Source of the DNA: Gymnothorax reevesii
Lineage: Eukaryota > Chordata > Actinopteri > Anguilliformes > Muraenidae
Direction of reading: 5' to 3'
NCBI GenBank assembly: GCA_029721435.1
Contig: CM056577.1
Coordinates: 115,132,219-115,196,218, forward strand
Length of the DNA stretch: 64,000 nt
Made by a program: the position numbers and the translations under genes. Shown in pieces: positions 36,380 to 47,310 of the stretch. The notes beneath the pieces are model-generated. The model did no database searches and was not told the origin of the DNA. It saw nothing but the letters and a program-made list of their open reading frames with translations. How positions within the stretch are numbered: the first letter of the stretch is position 1; each line of letters opens with the position of its first letter.

Positions 36380-37407
36380 CAGTGTGTTTAAAAAAAAGTA
36401 TACCCAAAGAAAATCATCATTTTTTATGAAAAAAACTTATTTTTTTATGTGTAATATGTCGTTGGAAAGGGCTGATTGAGGTTTTTCCAATGATGCCTAG
36501 AACATGCATTCATTTCCACGGGTGAATAAGCAGCAATGCATCTTTTGAAGGGCACACAGATCCTTACTGTACCAGATGTTTTGTTCATTACGAAGAATTG
36601 GGAAGAGAAATCAAACAAAATGATAGATGAAGATTATTCATTTATTAAGTGAAATGTTCCCCAGAGTAAATTCATGGCCCTGGCCCCTCAACATGACTGC
36701 CCTCCCTATCAATGCAGAGCTGGCATCATCTGATCATGTCGCAGACAGCTCGTTGGATCATTTGGTGATCATGGCGCAAGCCTCTGCCCACAGACTGCGA
36801 GCAGTTAGACAGCGTCAGGCTGAATTGTTTGGAGAACACGTAGTTGCTCTTTACCTGCGTGTGGAATGGCCTCCAAGATCCCCAGATCTTACCCCCTGTG
36901 ACTTCTTCCTGTGAAGTCACTGAAAGATGAGGTTTTCACCACACCTCCAGCAAATCTGGATGATTTAAGGCAGAAGATCACACAGGCAGTTGATAACTTG
37001 CGCCATGATCACCAAATGATCCAACGAGCTGTCCGCGACATGGTCAGACGATGCTAGCAATGCATTGATTGGGAGGGCGGTCATGTTGAGGGGCCAGGGC
37101 CATGAATTTACTCTGGGGACCATTTCACTGAATAAATGAATAATCTTCATCAATCTTTTTTGTTTGATTTCACTTCCCAATTCTTCGTAATGAAGATCAC
37201 AACATCTGGTACAGTAAGGATCTGGGTGCCCTTCAAAAGATGCATTGCTGCTTATTCACCCGTGGAAATGAATGCATGTTCTAGGCATCATTGGAAAGAG
37301 CTCAATCAGCCCTATCCAACGACATATTACACTTAATAAAATTATGTTTTTTTCTTTCATAAAAAGTGATGATTTTATTTGGGTATACTTTTTTTTGAAA
37401 CACCCTG
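36380..37407. mobile_element. Fold-back mariner derivative (1028 bp with about 400-bp inverted arms)
   Basis: TA at 36378-36379 and 37408-37409 forms the target duplication. The ends are CAGTGTGTTTAAAAAAAAGT on the left and, reverse complemented, CAGGGTGTTTCAAAAAAAAG on the right, continuing GTATACCCAAA. The inverted identity does not stop at a normal terminal repeat. It continues for about 400 bp (36380-36780 against 36997-37407) and includes the last codons of the transposase. The element is therefore two inverted copies of the 3' end around a 216-bp single-copy centre. It cannot encode transposase. Confidence 0.9.
36781..37056 (+). pseudogene. Mariner-type transposase C-terminal fragment
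   Basis: The centre of the fold-back element reads FGEHVVALYLRVEWPPRSPD, then LTPCDFFL. SPDLTP.DFF is the block with the third catalytic Asp of mariner-like DDD transposases. One base further on, a frameshift and stop replace the usual Trp-Gly, and the shifted frame continues SLKDEVFTTPPANLDDLRQK and ends RRC. Only the last roughly 90 residues of the protein are present. Confidence 0.8.
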
Positions 37408-37760
37408 TATAGCCCTCTCTCCCCATTCTAGATTGTGAGGTTGTCTTAGTCTGTTTCTGGACTCTAGCATATGGGCAGTTTATCGCCTGAGAGTTCCGGG
37501 GTACCATTTGGTTTGTTTCTGTTTCTGCCTAGTTCTTTGTGTCTGATTGATTACGTTTGCTTGATTTGTGTTTTGCTTTTTTGCTTTCAGGATTTTCTTT
37601 GTAATTTGGATTTGACGCACTGACTTCCTGGTTCTGATGGTTGGACTGTTACCGGATTGTGATTCTAGATTTGCCCCTCTGTACTGAAGTTTCACGGTTT
37701 GGTTTTGACCTGGATTGCCCAACAGCAATTTTCAATAAAACCTGTGAACTGGATGTTCCT

Positions 37761-39324
37761 CTGCACGTGAGATCTGATTCTGCCACGTGTTATAAAGGTT
37801 TCTTCATTGCCACTGAGTTAAAACGTGCAACATTAATTTGCAATTCCATCACAACTGTAACCTTATAAAACCTGTGAACCCATATATCGGTCTGCAAAAT
37901 GTTTAAACCAGTGGAACTTTAGGCCTATTTTAAATTCTAGTGGAGATCCCAAGGTTTCCAATGATCACAAATTTGTCCTATTGAATAATAGAGAAACGTG
38001 TATAAAGTGATGCATGAGACCTATATATTTTCCATTTGATTCAATGTTGTAGTGAATAAAAACATGGCATCCTGGGTTTGAATGTTCTTCTCAATATAAG
38101 GGTGCTGTAACTTCAGTGAAGCACTGCAGTCAGCTGATGGGAACATTTTTTTGACTTTCAACCTACGTATGGGAAAACTTAAGTACGAATTTAAAGGAGT
38201 TAAGAGTGCCAAGTTGTTCCAAGATGGATGACTTCTAGAGTGCAGCTTAAGCAAGCTTGACTCGCCCTCGAGCAGGCCACGGGGAAGTCAGAGGGCTTCA
38301 TCAACCGCACTGGGCCGACATGCGGAGTCAAATCGAGTAAAACACGCATATGGTCAAAATCTAGAAAAGATCCTGGGTTTTATACATTTGGTATCAAATC
38401 AGTGGTTCTCAAAACTTGAACTCAGTCCTGGGGCCCCACGTTCAAGTTTTGTTCTTACCAGAAGTGCGATTGCAGGATTTCAGCAAGCTGTTATTTTGTC
38501 TCAATTCGGAGCACTCCATCATTAGAATGGTTATGTACGCTCTTGAGCCATGATTTTGACTGTAATATCCATGCCTGCCATGTATAGAATACTTGATCGC
38601 TATCGTGGTTGAAAAAGAAACGGCGTTCGCAGCAAGTGTGTGAGAGAGTGTGTTTTGTGCACGTCTCTGTGAACGAGAGCTCCGAAGTAATGTTGCTTGA
38701 TGTGAGAATGAGTGTAAAATAATTGGACCCTTCTCCAAAAATGTCACACACGGAGACACATTTGCATCCCATCGAGCGCTTGAAATGGCTGGGGATGCAG
38801 CGTACATGGTGCCTAAAAGGCTTCAAATGCACCGCAATCAGGGTATCTGTTCCCCTGCCACCCTGCTCCATTTTCAAAACATCCGCAAAATCGGGAGAAT
38901 TTCTGCTGGGGAAAATTTGCATCTTTTCAAGCAGCGGTGGCTCCCGACACGCGACTTTGTTGGGGAGCTCGAAAACTGAAAATATTACAGAACGACGCCT
39001 GCCTGGGCGATGCACATGGAAACAAAGCAAACTCACCAACGTGTGTGTAAGTTATAAGTTAGTCAGGCTTTGGCTGAAACCTGGGACTCTGCCTTTACTA
39101 CACTGTAGCTCCCAGCATCCTTTGGAGGAGTGTGAAGGGCTGGATAAACATAGATTGCGCACACACCTGTGGACACTCATACAAGCAGAAAAACATACGC
39201 AGAGCCATGAATTAAGGATTTTGACTCCCCTGAAGTTCATTGCACAATATGCAATATATGCAATACAGTACAATGAAGAAACGTCAGGGGAAAAAAGAAA
39301 CTACAGTTAAATGATTTATTGAGA
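37761..39324. other. Intergenic sequence without a recognised gene
   Basis: Two long overlapping open frames occur here, 38491-39039 on - (182 codons) and 38723-39310 on + (195 codons). Neither has a recognisable domain. At 38398-38460 a GTGGTTCTCAAAACTTG, then CAGTCCTGGGG segment resembles the end of a fish hAT-type MITE. Confidence 0.4.
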
Positions 39325-40262
39325 AAAAAAGGGCTATTTGGCACCTGTGTCACAAATTAAAATATGAATGGCCCCTTTAATTTCATAACTGTTTGTGCTG
39401 CCTATGGCAGCAACAATCGCAACCAAATATTTCCAGTAACTGGAGATCAAACTTGCACATGGATTTGGAGGAATTTTGGTCTATTTCTTTGAGGAAATGC
39501 TTGAATTCAGGCACACGGGAAGGTTTTCGATAAACTGCTCACTTAAGGTCCTGCCATTGCTTCTTAGGGAGGTTGATATCTGAACTTTGACAACGCCAAA
39601 ATAATGGCACACATTCGGGACATTTTGACCAATAGAAAACTGCTTTGACTTCCATTTGTGAATGAGATACGGGGCATTTCAACCGAAAATAGTTTGGTTT
39701 GGAACCTAAAATAAAGATTCCCAGTGGGAGCCAGATTTCAGTCAGATCCACTCAGTAATCAGGAAGACATACTGTATGCGTCTGGAATGGGCATGTATTC
39801 AGCACGTGAAATCAAACAAGCACACTGGACTGGAGTGTGGCACTGGTGTTGCAGTCAAAATGCACTGGTTTGCAACATGGTGATTGGTTCTGTTGTTCCC
39901 AAACAAATGGTGCACAATTGGGCACCACACTGGTACTTTGTTGGTCGAAAAGCCCTAACTGTGGTTCACCGGAGTGCCTTAACATTAGAAATGGCCCTCT
40001 GACCTTTCCCATTTCAATAAGTATTCATCTCTTCTAGAATTTAATTTAATGGCTGTTTATTTAATTTAATAGTGTGCTGCTTGTTGAGACCATTTACTGT
40101 CCTTCACATTGCTGGAAAGGTTCTATTTTAGTGACATGTAGAGTGAACAAGGCTGCCACTAATCAAGCTGAGATGTGTCTCGTTCAGTTGAACAAAGTGA
40201 TCTATTAAATTTCAGTAGTTTTCTGCCTGAGTAACCAAGGGGGTAATTAATTTTCACACAAG
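39325..40262. mobile_element. Degenerate Tc1-like element
   Basis: The left part keeps Tc1 landmarks: ATGGCAGCAACAATCGCAACC, then TGGAGGAATTTTGGTC, then GAATTCAGGCACACGGGAAG, then AAGGTCCTGCCATTGC. The right part keeps GGTCGAAAAG, then ACTGTGGTTCACCGGAGTGC, then TTAGAAATGG, and ends in GGTAATTAATTTTCACACAA near 40260. The transposase centre between about 39600 and 39940 is no longer alignable by eye. It is an old, inactive copy read as - strand transposase. Confidence 0.6.
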
Positions 40263-40294
40263 TGTAGTTACTGCACTTAGCCTTTGTAGGGCAG

Positions 40295-40411
40295 CACAGA
40301 CACACACACAGACACACACAGAGTCACAGACACACACACGCACACACACACACACACAGACACACACACAGACACACACAGAGTCACAGACACACACACG
40401 CACACACACAG
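40295..40411. repeat. 60-bp higher-order repeat in CA-rich DNA
   Basis: GAGTCACAGACACACACACG occurs at 40321 and again at exactly 40381, within CA and CAGA repeats, so a 60-bp unit has been duplicated. Confidence 0.9.
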
Positions 40412-42669
40412 GTATAACAAATGAACAGGTAAATAAGTGAAATAGCATTTCAATCAATGTTATTCAGTTGCGGATACATGTGGCTGATCTTTGTCATTAT
40501 TTAAACTTTCATGAAGCACAGGTAGCCTGCACTGCAGGAGGTGCCAGAAACAAACGTGGAAGTTAACAGAGGGGGTTAATCTTCTTTGTAAAGTGAATAA
40601 AACATTTTTCCGAATTGAATTCAGTATTTAATCGCCGCAACATTGCATTAAGAAGGAAGCTGTGTGTTTAGCTGCAGATAGATTATTCTCATCGCTGGAA
40701 AACATGTTCATCAAGAAAAATAGTTTGATAGCGGTCAAGGCCACTGATTTGTTAAAAGATTTTTTTTTTTTTTGTGCCACCGCTAATTTCAGCCAAGCAG
40801 CTGTCTCTGAGTGACAGTCACTTTCTAACTTACCTATTGTGACTTTGCTCGCCCACAAACAGAAAGTAACCAAGCAGCATGAAACAGAGGTGACTGTAGG
40901 AGCATATGCAGCTACTGACCAATGACATGTAACCTAATCTTTTTTTTAAATGCACCAACACAACAGTAACAGAAGGTTAGTAAGAGGAATTTCTGAAGTG
41001 GTGAATTAAATCTTGTTTTGGCCTGTCAGTCATGTTGACTTCCTCTCTCCTATTCTAATAGTGTCTGTTTCTCTCCAGAGTTCTCATGTATAATGGATGT
41101 GTGCCTTCAAGCATATGATAATGAGACAGTATGCAAGCGAAGGTGAAAGAATGATTATATATACAGCTCATGGGAAAAGGGAAGAGAGGGAGGGAGGGAA
41201 GGAATGAGGGTGAGAGAATGCTTTCACACATTGTACCCAAGTACACACTGTAACCTGCTATAACTCCATTTGTTGCCTGTGCGTGGGTGATGGGGTTACT
41301 GCAGGATTTTAACATATCCGACGCAGAGTGATTTAGAGTAATTGTCGTACCAGCTAAAATCAAAATGGATTACTGACTGAGAGAAACAGAGATATAGGAT
41401 GATGAGGACAGCGAAAGCAGTGATAAGGCGGTAGAAGAGAAACAGAGAAGAATGAGGGTAATTGTGGGAAAAAAAAACGCTCTTATATGTCTATCAAAAG
41501 CCGCGTTTCCATCCAAAGATAACCAAAACTTTAAATCCCAGGGACTACTTTTCAAGCAACTATAAGATTCCTTCAGCCCATTGTTGTCTGCGTTTCCTCG
41601 GCAGACTCCAAGTCAAGCGAAGATTAGGCTAATTGGGCCGCTGACGTATGAAAAAGTGACTGCAGTTTTTCATGTTATGTTGCGTTGTCCTCTGCATAAA
41701 AATTTACGACCATGAGGCTTAGACTTCATCGACAGTCCTTCCCTCGTATAATTCCTTTTCCATCTTGTCGCGGCGCAGTGCAACAAACTTAAAAAAACAA
41801 GCTAGTTTGTGACTGAAAGTTCGGTATAAAGATAGCCGTTGAAATAAAACGCTGCAGGTACTCAACAATCAGTAACGTTCAGCGCTGAAAGCCCCACCCC
41901 AACGGTTCTTGTACTTCCACGAAGTACCACTCCTTGAGCGGGGACAGTTGTTGGGGGGTAAATTAATCCCCCAGAAATTATGCTGCATTCGGTTACGCTC
42001 GTAAACACGAGTCGTGTCGTGAATTACGTCGAAGGTACGAGGAAGGGTCATTCGGACAGTGAGGTCAAAAGAACGGGATTCACCAGTCGGCTCGTGGGAC
42101 GCGTTACCGAATGCAACATTAATTCAGACCCCAGTGTCAGCTGCGGAAACACACGGACTTCCTCCAAAGCTTCCTCATTCCCGGGCAAAGTTCCTGCAGT
42201 CGAAACGCGATTGTTGTCTTTATTGGGGCAGAGTGGACTGTTCTGTTTTGTGTAGGATTGAGCTGTGGCCAGCAGGTGGAGATGGAGCTCACCTGTGGGG
42301 CTGAAGAAGGGAAGGGGAGAGGTTATATGAGGAGAAATCGCCCCAGTCAGCGGACGCTTCTCTGGGACAGCGGGTTTGAGTTTGCAAGTGGCTTATAGAC
42401 CTTGTCATCACGGGCTTCGGCAGAGCAGGTCGCCATGGGTGGATGGAGAGAGAATTACGGTTCGATTTGTAACCCGTCACCTGCAGAGCGCCAGGTCAGA
42501 TGAGGGGCTGCCAGAACTGTCATGCCGAATCATTTTACCCACCTCAGCAGCACCAGAAACACCATCCCTCAGGGGAAACCACCGCGACGTCAGCAACAGT
42601 TTTCATCTTAATAATCATTATTTGTACCTTGGATTGTTAGTGATGAAGTGGATCTACCAATCAATTAAT

Positions 42670-42705
42670 AAAAAATAATAATAATAATTATTATTATTAT
42701 TATTA
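42670..42705. repeat. (AAT)n(ATT)n palindromic trinucleotide repeat
   Basis: About five AAT units followed by five ATT units, so the tract is its own inverted repeat and can fold into a hairpin. Confidence 0.9.
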
Positions 42706-42788
42706 AAGGGTTCTCCATCTGCCGTTTCCCCTGTTGTACACACAGTAGCCACAACCACAAATGCTGCACAGAACCTCTCCCCCCCCCA

Positions 42789-42794
<6 letters not shown>

Positions 42795-42826
<32 letters not shown>

Positions 42827-43021
42827 ATGCAAACTCATACACGCCAGCACACACACACCTATGCGCACACACACACACACACAAACAACACACACAAACC
42901 CAAGCAGCAAGCACAGACATGCACAGACGCATGAACACATGCACCTTGCTGAAATAAAAAGAACACACACAGACACACGCACACACCCACATCCACACAC
43001 ACACACACACACACACACACA
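42795..43021. repeat. (CA)-rich interrupted microsatellite
   Basis: Several CA runs (42795-42821, 42850-42884 and 42963-43020) separated by diverged CA-like sequence. Confidence 0.95.
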
Positions 43022-43291
43022 TGCAGACTCACAAACACACAGAGCGTAGGCGGAATGAGACTGCCAGAGTGTGGTCCATTAGGAGTACATTGTGGAAGGG
43101 TGCACCTGAGGGAGCAATATGGTGGGCCAGATGAAGACTCGCCCTGGGGGAGAGGCATCCATCAGGGCTGAGAGGCAGCTGGGGCTCTCCATCAGCTGCT
43201 GAGCCAATAACAGGCCTTATTACACATGTTCACCCAGTTTCACATGCAGACACACGTGTAGTGTGCAAAGCAGTGCACATACACACACATA

Positions 43292-43805
43292 CAGCACTGT
43301 GCAAAATTCATAGGCACATTTAAAGCAATTTCATATGGCAAATATGCTTGCAAAATTACTGAATTTAAAACTTTCCATTAACTGAGAGATGCTATAGAAA
43401 GAGTGGTAAACAATTAAAAACTTAATTAAACCGATATTAGGTGCGACAAATTTGGGACAGTGTCCTGCTGTGCAATAGTTTTATTAAATGACTGGCTTCT
43501 TGGTAATTCGAAACAGAGTGGAAAACTTGTCACTGTTCTACTGCAGACTGACTGTCTCACTTGCGTCTGTCCCTCCCAGTAATTGCAGACATGATGATGT
43601 TGACATCAGGGCTCGGGCAAGGGTCAATCTGTATCAACTGTTTTTAATGAAATACCAACATTTATTTATGAAACTATTTTTTTAATTAGAATTTAGAATT
43701 CACATATATCTTCAATCTTCAACAACACTAAAAAGAAAATAAACATCGAGAGCCAGATGTAAAATTTTAAAAGTGTGGGGTGCCTAAACCTTTTGCACAG
43801 TACTG
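43292..43805. mobile_element. Tc1/mariner-type MITE, 514 bp, TA-flanked
   Basis: TA at 43290-43291 and 43806-43807 flanks inverted ends: CAGCACTGTGCAAAATTCAT then AGGCAC on the left, and reverse complemented CAGTACTGTGCAAAAGGTTT then AGGCAC on the right. The interior has no transposase. The ends share the CAG..CTGTG start with the larger Tc1 copies A and E, so those may have mobilised it. Confidence 0.8.
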
Positions 43806-44699
43806 TATGTATACACTCACATGTACACACACACACACACACACACTCGCACATTCATGCACTAACACACTGAACCCACATACACACATTCAAAAACAAA
43901 TGTGCACATGTCCCAACCTACTGACAGAAATTGAGATTTTCTTAACAAAAAACATTTACTTTTATCTTGACTTAATTTACCAGAAGAAAAGACAAACATT
44001 ACTTTATAAAGAAACTGTTGTAATCAGTTAAAACCATACATCACTGTGAATAGACATTTTGTAATAAATAAATTTTACAATTAAAATCAAAGTTGGAGGT
44101 GCCTTGACGACTAATTTGTCAGGGCCTTGAATTCTGAGATGTATAAAGCATTAAGATTTCCATCTAAGCACCAGCATATTCTGCCTATTAGTGATCATGT
44201 ACTTTGCCACTGCCATACTGCCCAGAAACTAGGCCCAGGGTTTCAGAGATCCTGCCAAGATCAACACAAGCACAAGTACAGCCTTCGGGGGCTTGGAAAA
44301 AAAAAAAAAAACACCGAGTGAATTAATCAGCTCCTGGGAGGGCACATTAACCTCCGATAACTAAGGTGTCGGAAGGAAAGAGAGCACGTTCCTCAGACAA
44401 AACCATCACTCAAAATCACCTACCAGTCCAAAAATTATTACATCATTATAAGGACAGTGACAAGGAACTGAAGAGCAATGAGAGGTCTGGAGATCAGAGG
44501 TAATGTCATATCAATGGACCCCTGGAATTTTGATTGTCTCATATCCTGGATCAGCTGTTCACCTCAGGTTCAAATGCACAGACTATGTTCATTGTACTGA
44601 CACCACCTGAAGAGCTTCAGCTATTCTGTTTGGATCATTCCATATTCATTCCATTAACATGTCAATTAAACCAGAGCAATGGGATGAACTAAGCCTTTT

Positions 44700-44945
44700 A
44701 GGCTGGTGGTTTTAAAATCAAATCCTGGAGGGCCGCTGTGTTGGCCGAATTTGTAGTTTGTTCCTGTGCTTCAGTGCTTAGTTTAAGTTACTGACTGGCT
44801 AAGGAGTTTGCATACCATGTTCATAAAGACTGGCTTTGCAGCTGAATGAACTGCAATCCTCAGCTATAAGACAGCGGTCATCAAATCACAGTCCCCAAGG
44901 TCCGAGAACTGCAGGTCTTCCACCCTCGCTTTAAGTAGGAGTCGG
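44700..44945. repeat. Possible hAT-type MITE fragments
   Basis: The GGTGGTTTTAAAATCAAATC, then CTGGAGGGCCGC segment at 44703-44742 and the CAGCGGTCATCAAATCACAG, then TCCCCAAGGTCCGAGAACTG segment at 44873-44912 look like the GTGGTTCTCAAACTC..GTCCTGGAGG end of a common fish hAT MITE. Boundaries and target duplications are unclear. Confidence 0.35.
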
Positions 44946-45417
44946 GCAAAAAGAGAGTCTGATCAATCAAAAGCATTAATTGTTCATGGAGTTACTCAAT
45001 TAGCTGGGGAAAAGAAAATCGGGGTATGAGGTCCAGATTTGGTGATCGTTCTTTCATGAGATTAACAATCATAGGATTTGAGCAGGTTTAGAGATAGTCT
45101 TTCAGAATTTCTCAATATTCTTTGGGTTTTGCTCAAGGACATGACTCCTCAGGTCAAAAGCATTTCATCGTAAAAATGTGTTATGACCAAAATAATTTTT
45201 TTTTTCAGGATTATGAAACAATATTACCATAATAACTGTGAATAAAGGACTTCAATAATTTGAGGGATATTTGGGCGCAATGATCATTAGCTACCAAGCT
45301 AACTAAATGATAGCTCTCTATGACAGAAATTAAAGTTGCTGGTCCAAAACTGTTGTGTGCATGACACAAAATTTGTAAGTTAAATTAGACTATTAATTAT
45401 GTAAGCAGTGGAGTAAT

Positions 45418-45423
45418 TTTATT
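45418..45423 (-). terminator. foxo6: Candidate foxo6 polyadenylation signal
   Basis: AATAAA on the - strand about 400 bases after the foxo6 stop codon. It is a six-base motif, so the call is weak. Confidence 0.3.
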
Positions 45424-45821
45424 ATTTAGGACCTTGTACAGCACATCACCTAAGTTCCAAGTCTCGTGACTGGGAAACTAGGAAAAATTTGAAGCCACAC
45501 TGTCATTCATGAATCCACACTGTAATGATTGACACAGTATAAATAAGCTAAGCTAATGAGCCTGGGAGGTCAGGACTGAACGATGTTGAAAAGTTGGGGG
45601 GGTTGGGGGGGGCACACAGAATTGAGAGGACTGGGAGTCTGCTCTTGCAGACTGGAAGGGAGAAAACAAGTATCCTGAGACTGGCAGATCGGCGTGTTCA
45701 TGTATGTCAACACCAGTCAATCACAGTAAAGCTTCAGGCACATTCGACTGCAAACTGAGCCACAGTCGACGGTCTGCTTCCTCGTCTTTTGTTTGTAATC
45801 TCTCTGGTTTTGCCATCCTTC

Positions 45822-47294
45822 TCAGCCTGGCACCCAGCCCGGAGCGTTAGCAGGAGAAGAGGCAGCCAGGCCACCCATGCCCAGCCCGCGACCCTGAGGC
45901 AGCGAGGGGTAAATAGCGAAGCCCACCTCCTGAGAACTCACAGAATCGTTTAAGAAGAATGGCTCTGTACTGCGGTCCAAGCTGCCATGCAAGAACTCAA
46001 GGCTAGAGTCAGCGGACAACTCCTTGTAAGAATGGCTCGGGTAGTGATAAGCATGATAGCCGTAGTAACCTGCGCTTTGGGAGTGGAAGTAGTGTCCCTG
46101 CTGCTGGTGGTGGATGTTGTACGGTTGATAAAGATGGCTGGGCGACTGTGCTGGAGAGGCAGGAGTAAGGTGGCGAATCTTTGTGGGGGAGGTGTAGGGA
46201 GCATGGGCTTTGAGGCTGCAGTAGGACTGCAGAAGCCCGGTATTTAGCCTGGGTGAGGGAGCTCGTTGATGGAGACTTCGGTCTTGACTGATATCATGGT
46301 CACGATCGAGGTTGCGATTGTGACTGAGGTTGTGGTCAGCTTGTTGACTGTGATCTTGACTGTGATCGCGAAGACTGGTACATGCAATATTAAGACTGTG
46401 ATTAAGGATTTGGGTATGTTTCACACTGTGGCGATGGCTAGGGTTACGCCTGTGATCTTCACTGTGTGAACCGACCCCAGGGTAGGACAGGGTGCTCAGA
46501 AGGTGGAAGGGCCCATCTTGCCCTAGTTGCAGGTCTTTGGCGAAGTCTTGCGGGTCATTGATAAGCAGGCTCTGCAGAGCACTGGTCTCAGAGTAAACCC
46601 TCATAGGACCTTGGGCTTGGACAGAAGTCTCATGGATGGCTTGTTGGGGAACATGGTGCTGATGCATTGGCTCTCCTGGCTGGCTGTAGACGGAGCCACG
46701 GTGGGAACGCAGACTCTCAGAGGCAGGACTGAATGAGAACTCAGTGACCCGGTCATGAGGTGGTTGTAGGGGTTGTGGCGTCTGGGGGTAGCGTTCCTCC
46801 AGGCCGATGGTCCCAGAGAGGTCAGTCAGGAGGGGCAGCTCCAGAACAGAGGTGTTTGGGCTGGGGGAGGGCGGGTGGAGGTGAGGGGAGACTGCGAGAG
46901 ACGGCTCCGGTTCCTCGGCCTCCATCTTCTCTCCCTTGGCTGGCATGGGGGAGAGGCAGCAACCGAGTGCCGAATCAGAAGAGCCGGTGTGGGGGCGCAG
47001 GTCCGCCCAAGAGTCGAATCCCATCCCAGCACGTCCAACTCGCGCCTGGGTCCCGGGGCTGCTGCTTTCGGGAGACGGCTGCTGCCCCGCCGCTCCCCCC
47101 GCCCTCTTTCCTCCTCCCCGCCCCTTACTCTTCCACCACTTGGTGCCGTCTTCGATGGAGATGCCCCGCCTCCGGAGCGTCTTGCCCATTTTCCCACCTC
47201 CCGGGTTCAGCATCCACCAGGAGCTCTTTCCCGTGCCCTCGTTCTGCACACGAATAAACCTCGAGTGCAGCGACAGGTTGTGCCGGATCGAGTT
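45822..47294 (-). CDS. foxo6: foxo6-like forkhead transcription factor, last coding exon
   Basis: The exon encodes 490 residues and a TGA. It begins at the acceptor CTCTCCGCAG just before [20 protein letters not shown], the exact place of the FOXO intron inside the forkhead domain. Helix 3 is split here, with wing residues and SSWWMLNP following at about 24-31. RRRGIS (Ser 46 of the exon) fits the second AKT site. A basic [10 protein letters not shown] nuclear-localisation-like segment follows. The C-terminus, [20 protein letters not shown] then FLNDS and ending GWVPG, matches the acidic activation region and WVPG end of FOXO6. The middle is rich in Asp-His-Ser-Asn (about residues 285-330). 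FOXO proteins bind TGTTTAC-type sites and are exported after AKT phosphorylation. The first exon lies outside the window. A foxo6a/b choice is not possible. Confidence 0.9.
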   Translation of the reverse strand, partial: NSIRHNLSLHSRFIRVQNEGTGKSSWWMLNPGGGKMGKTLRRRGISIEDGTKWWKSKGRGGGKRAGGAAGQQPSPESSSPGTQARVGRAGMGFDSWADLRPHTGSSDSALGCCLSPMPAKGEKMEAEEPEPSLAVSPHLHPPSPSPNTSVLELPLLTDLSGTIGLEERYPQTPQPLQPPHDRVTEFSFSPASESLRSHRGSVYSQPGEPMHQHHVPQQAIHETSVQAQGPMRVYSETSALQSLLINDPQDFAKDLQLGQDGPFHLLSTLSYPGVGSHSEDHRRNPSHRHSVKHTQILNHSLNIACTSLRDHSQDHSQQADHNLSHNRNLDRDHDISQDRSLHQRAPSPRLNTGLLQSYCSLKAHAPYTSPTKIRHLTPASPAQSPSHLYQPYNIHHQQQGHYFHSQSAGYYGYHAYHYPSHSYKELSADSSLEFLHGSLDRSTEPFFLNDSVSSQEVGFAIYPSLPQGRGLGMGGLAASSPANAPGWVPG

Positions 47295-47310
47295 CTGCGG
47301 AGAGACGGAG
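47295..47310 (-). promoter_or_regulatory. foxo6: Splice acceptor of foxo6 exon 2
   Basis: On the - strand, CTCTCTCCGTCTCTCCGCAG ends at 47295 and is joined in phase 0 to the AAC of NSIRHN. The following + strand purine-rich sequence up to about 47480 is the transcribed polypyrimidine region. Confidence 0.85.

Larger units (their letters stand above)
36120..37760 (+). repeat. Possible LTR-retroelement remnant split by a mariner element
   Basis: T- and pyrimidine-rich sequence on both sides of the mariner element (36120-36377 and 37410-37760), in the same style as 3040-3570. It ends with TTTTCAATAAAACCTGTGAA near 37730-37750, which contains a polyadenylation-like signal. When the mariner element is removed, the two sides read on without a change of composition. 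No open reading frame or boundary is visible. Confidence 0.3.
40412..43291. other. Intergenic sequence with simple repeats
   Basis: I see no gene. An (AAT)n(ATT)n palindrome lies at about 42670-42705 and a CA-rich tract at 42795-43021. A GCGTTTCCATCC phrase at 41504, common in fish MITEs, may mark an old transposon, but I could not find its other end. The open frames at 41980-42304 have no recognisable domain. Confidence 0.4.

Noticed and set aside
38491..39310. Overlapping 182- and 195-codon open frames on opposite strands
   Set aside because: Both strands being open suggests chance low stop density. No domain, codon pattern or splice signal supports either.
42665..43158. Cys-Val-rich and His-Thr-rich frames
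   Set aside because: Translations of CA-rich repeats.
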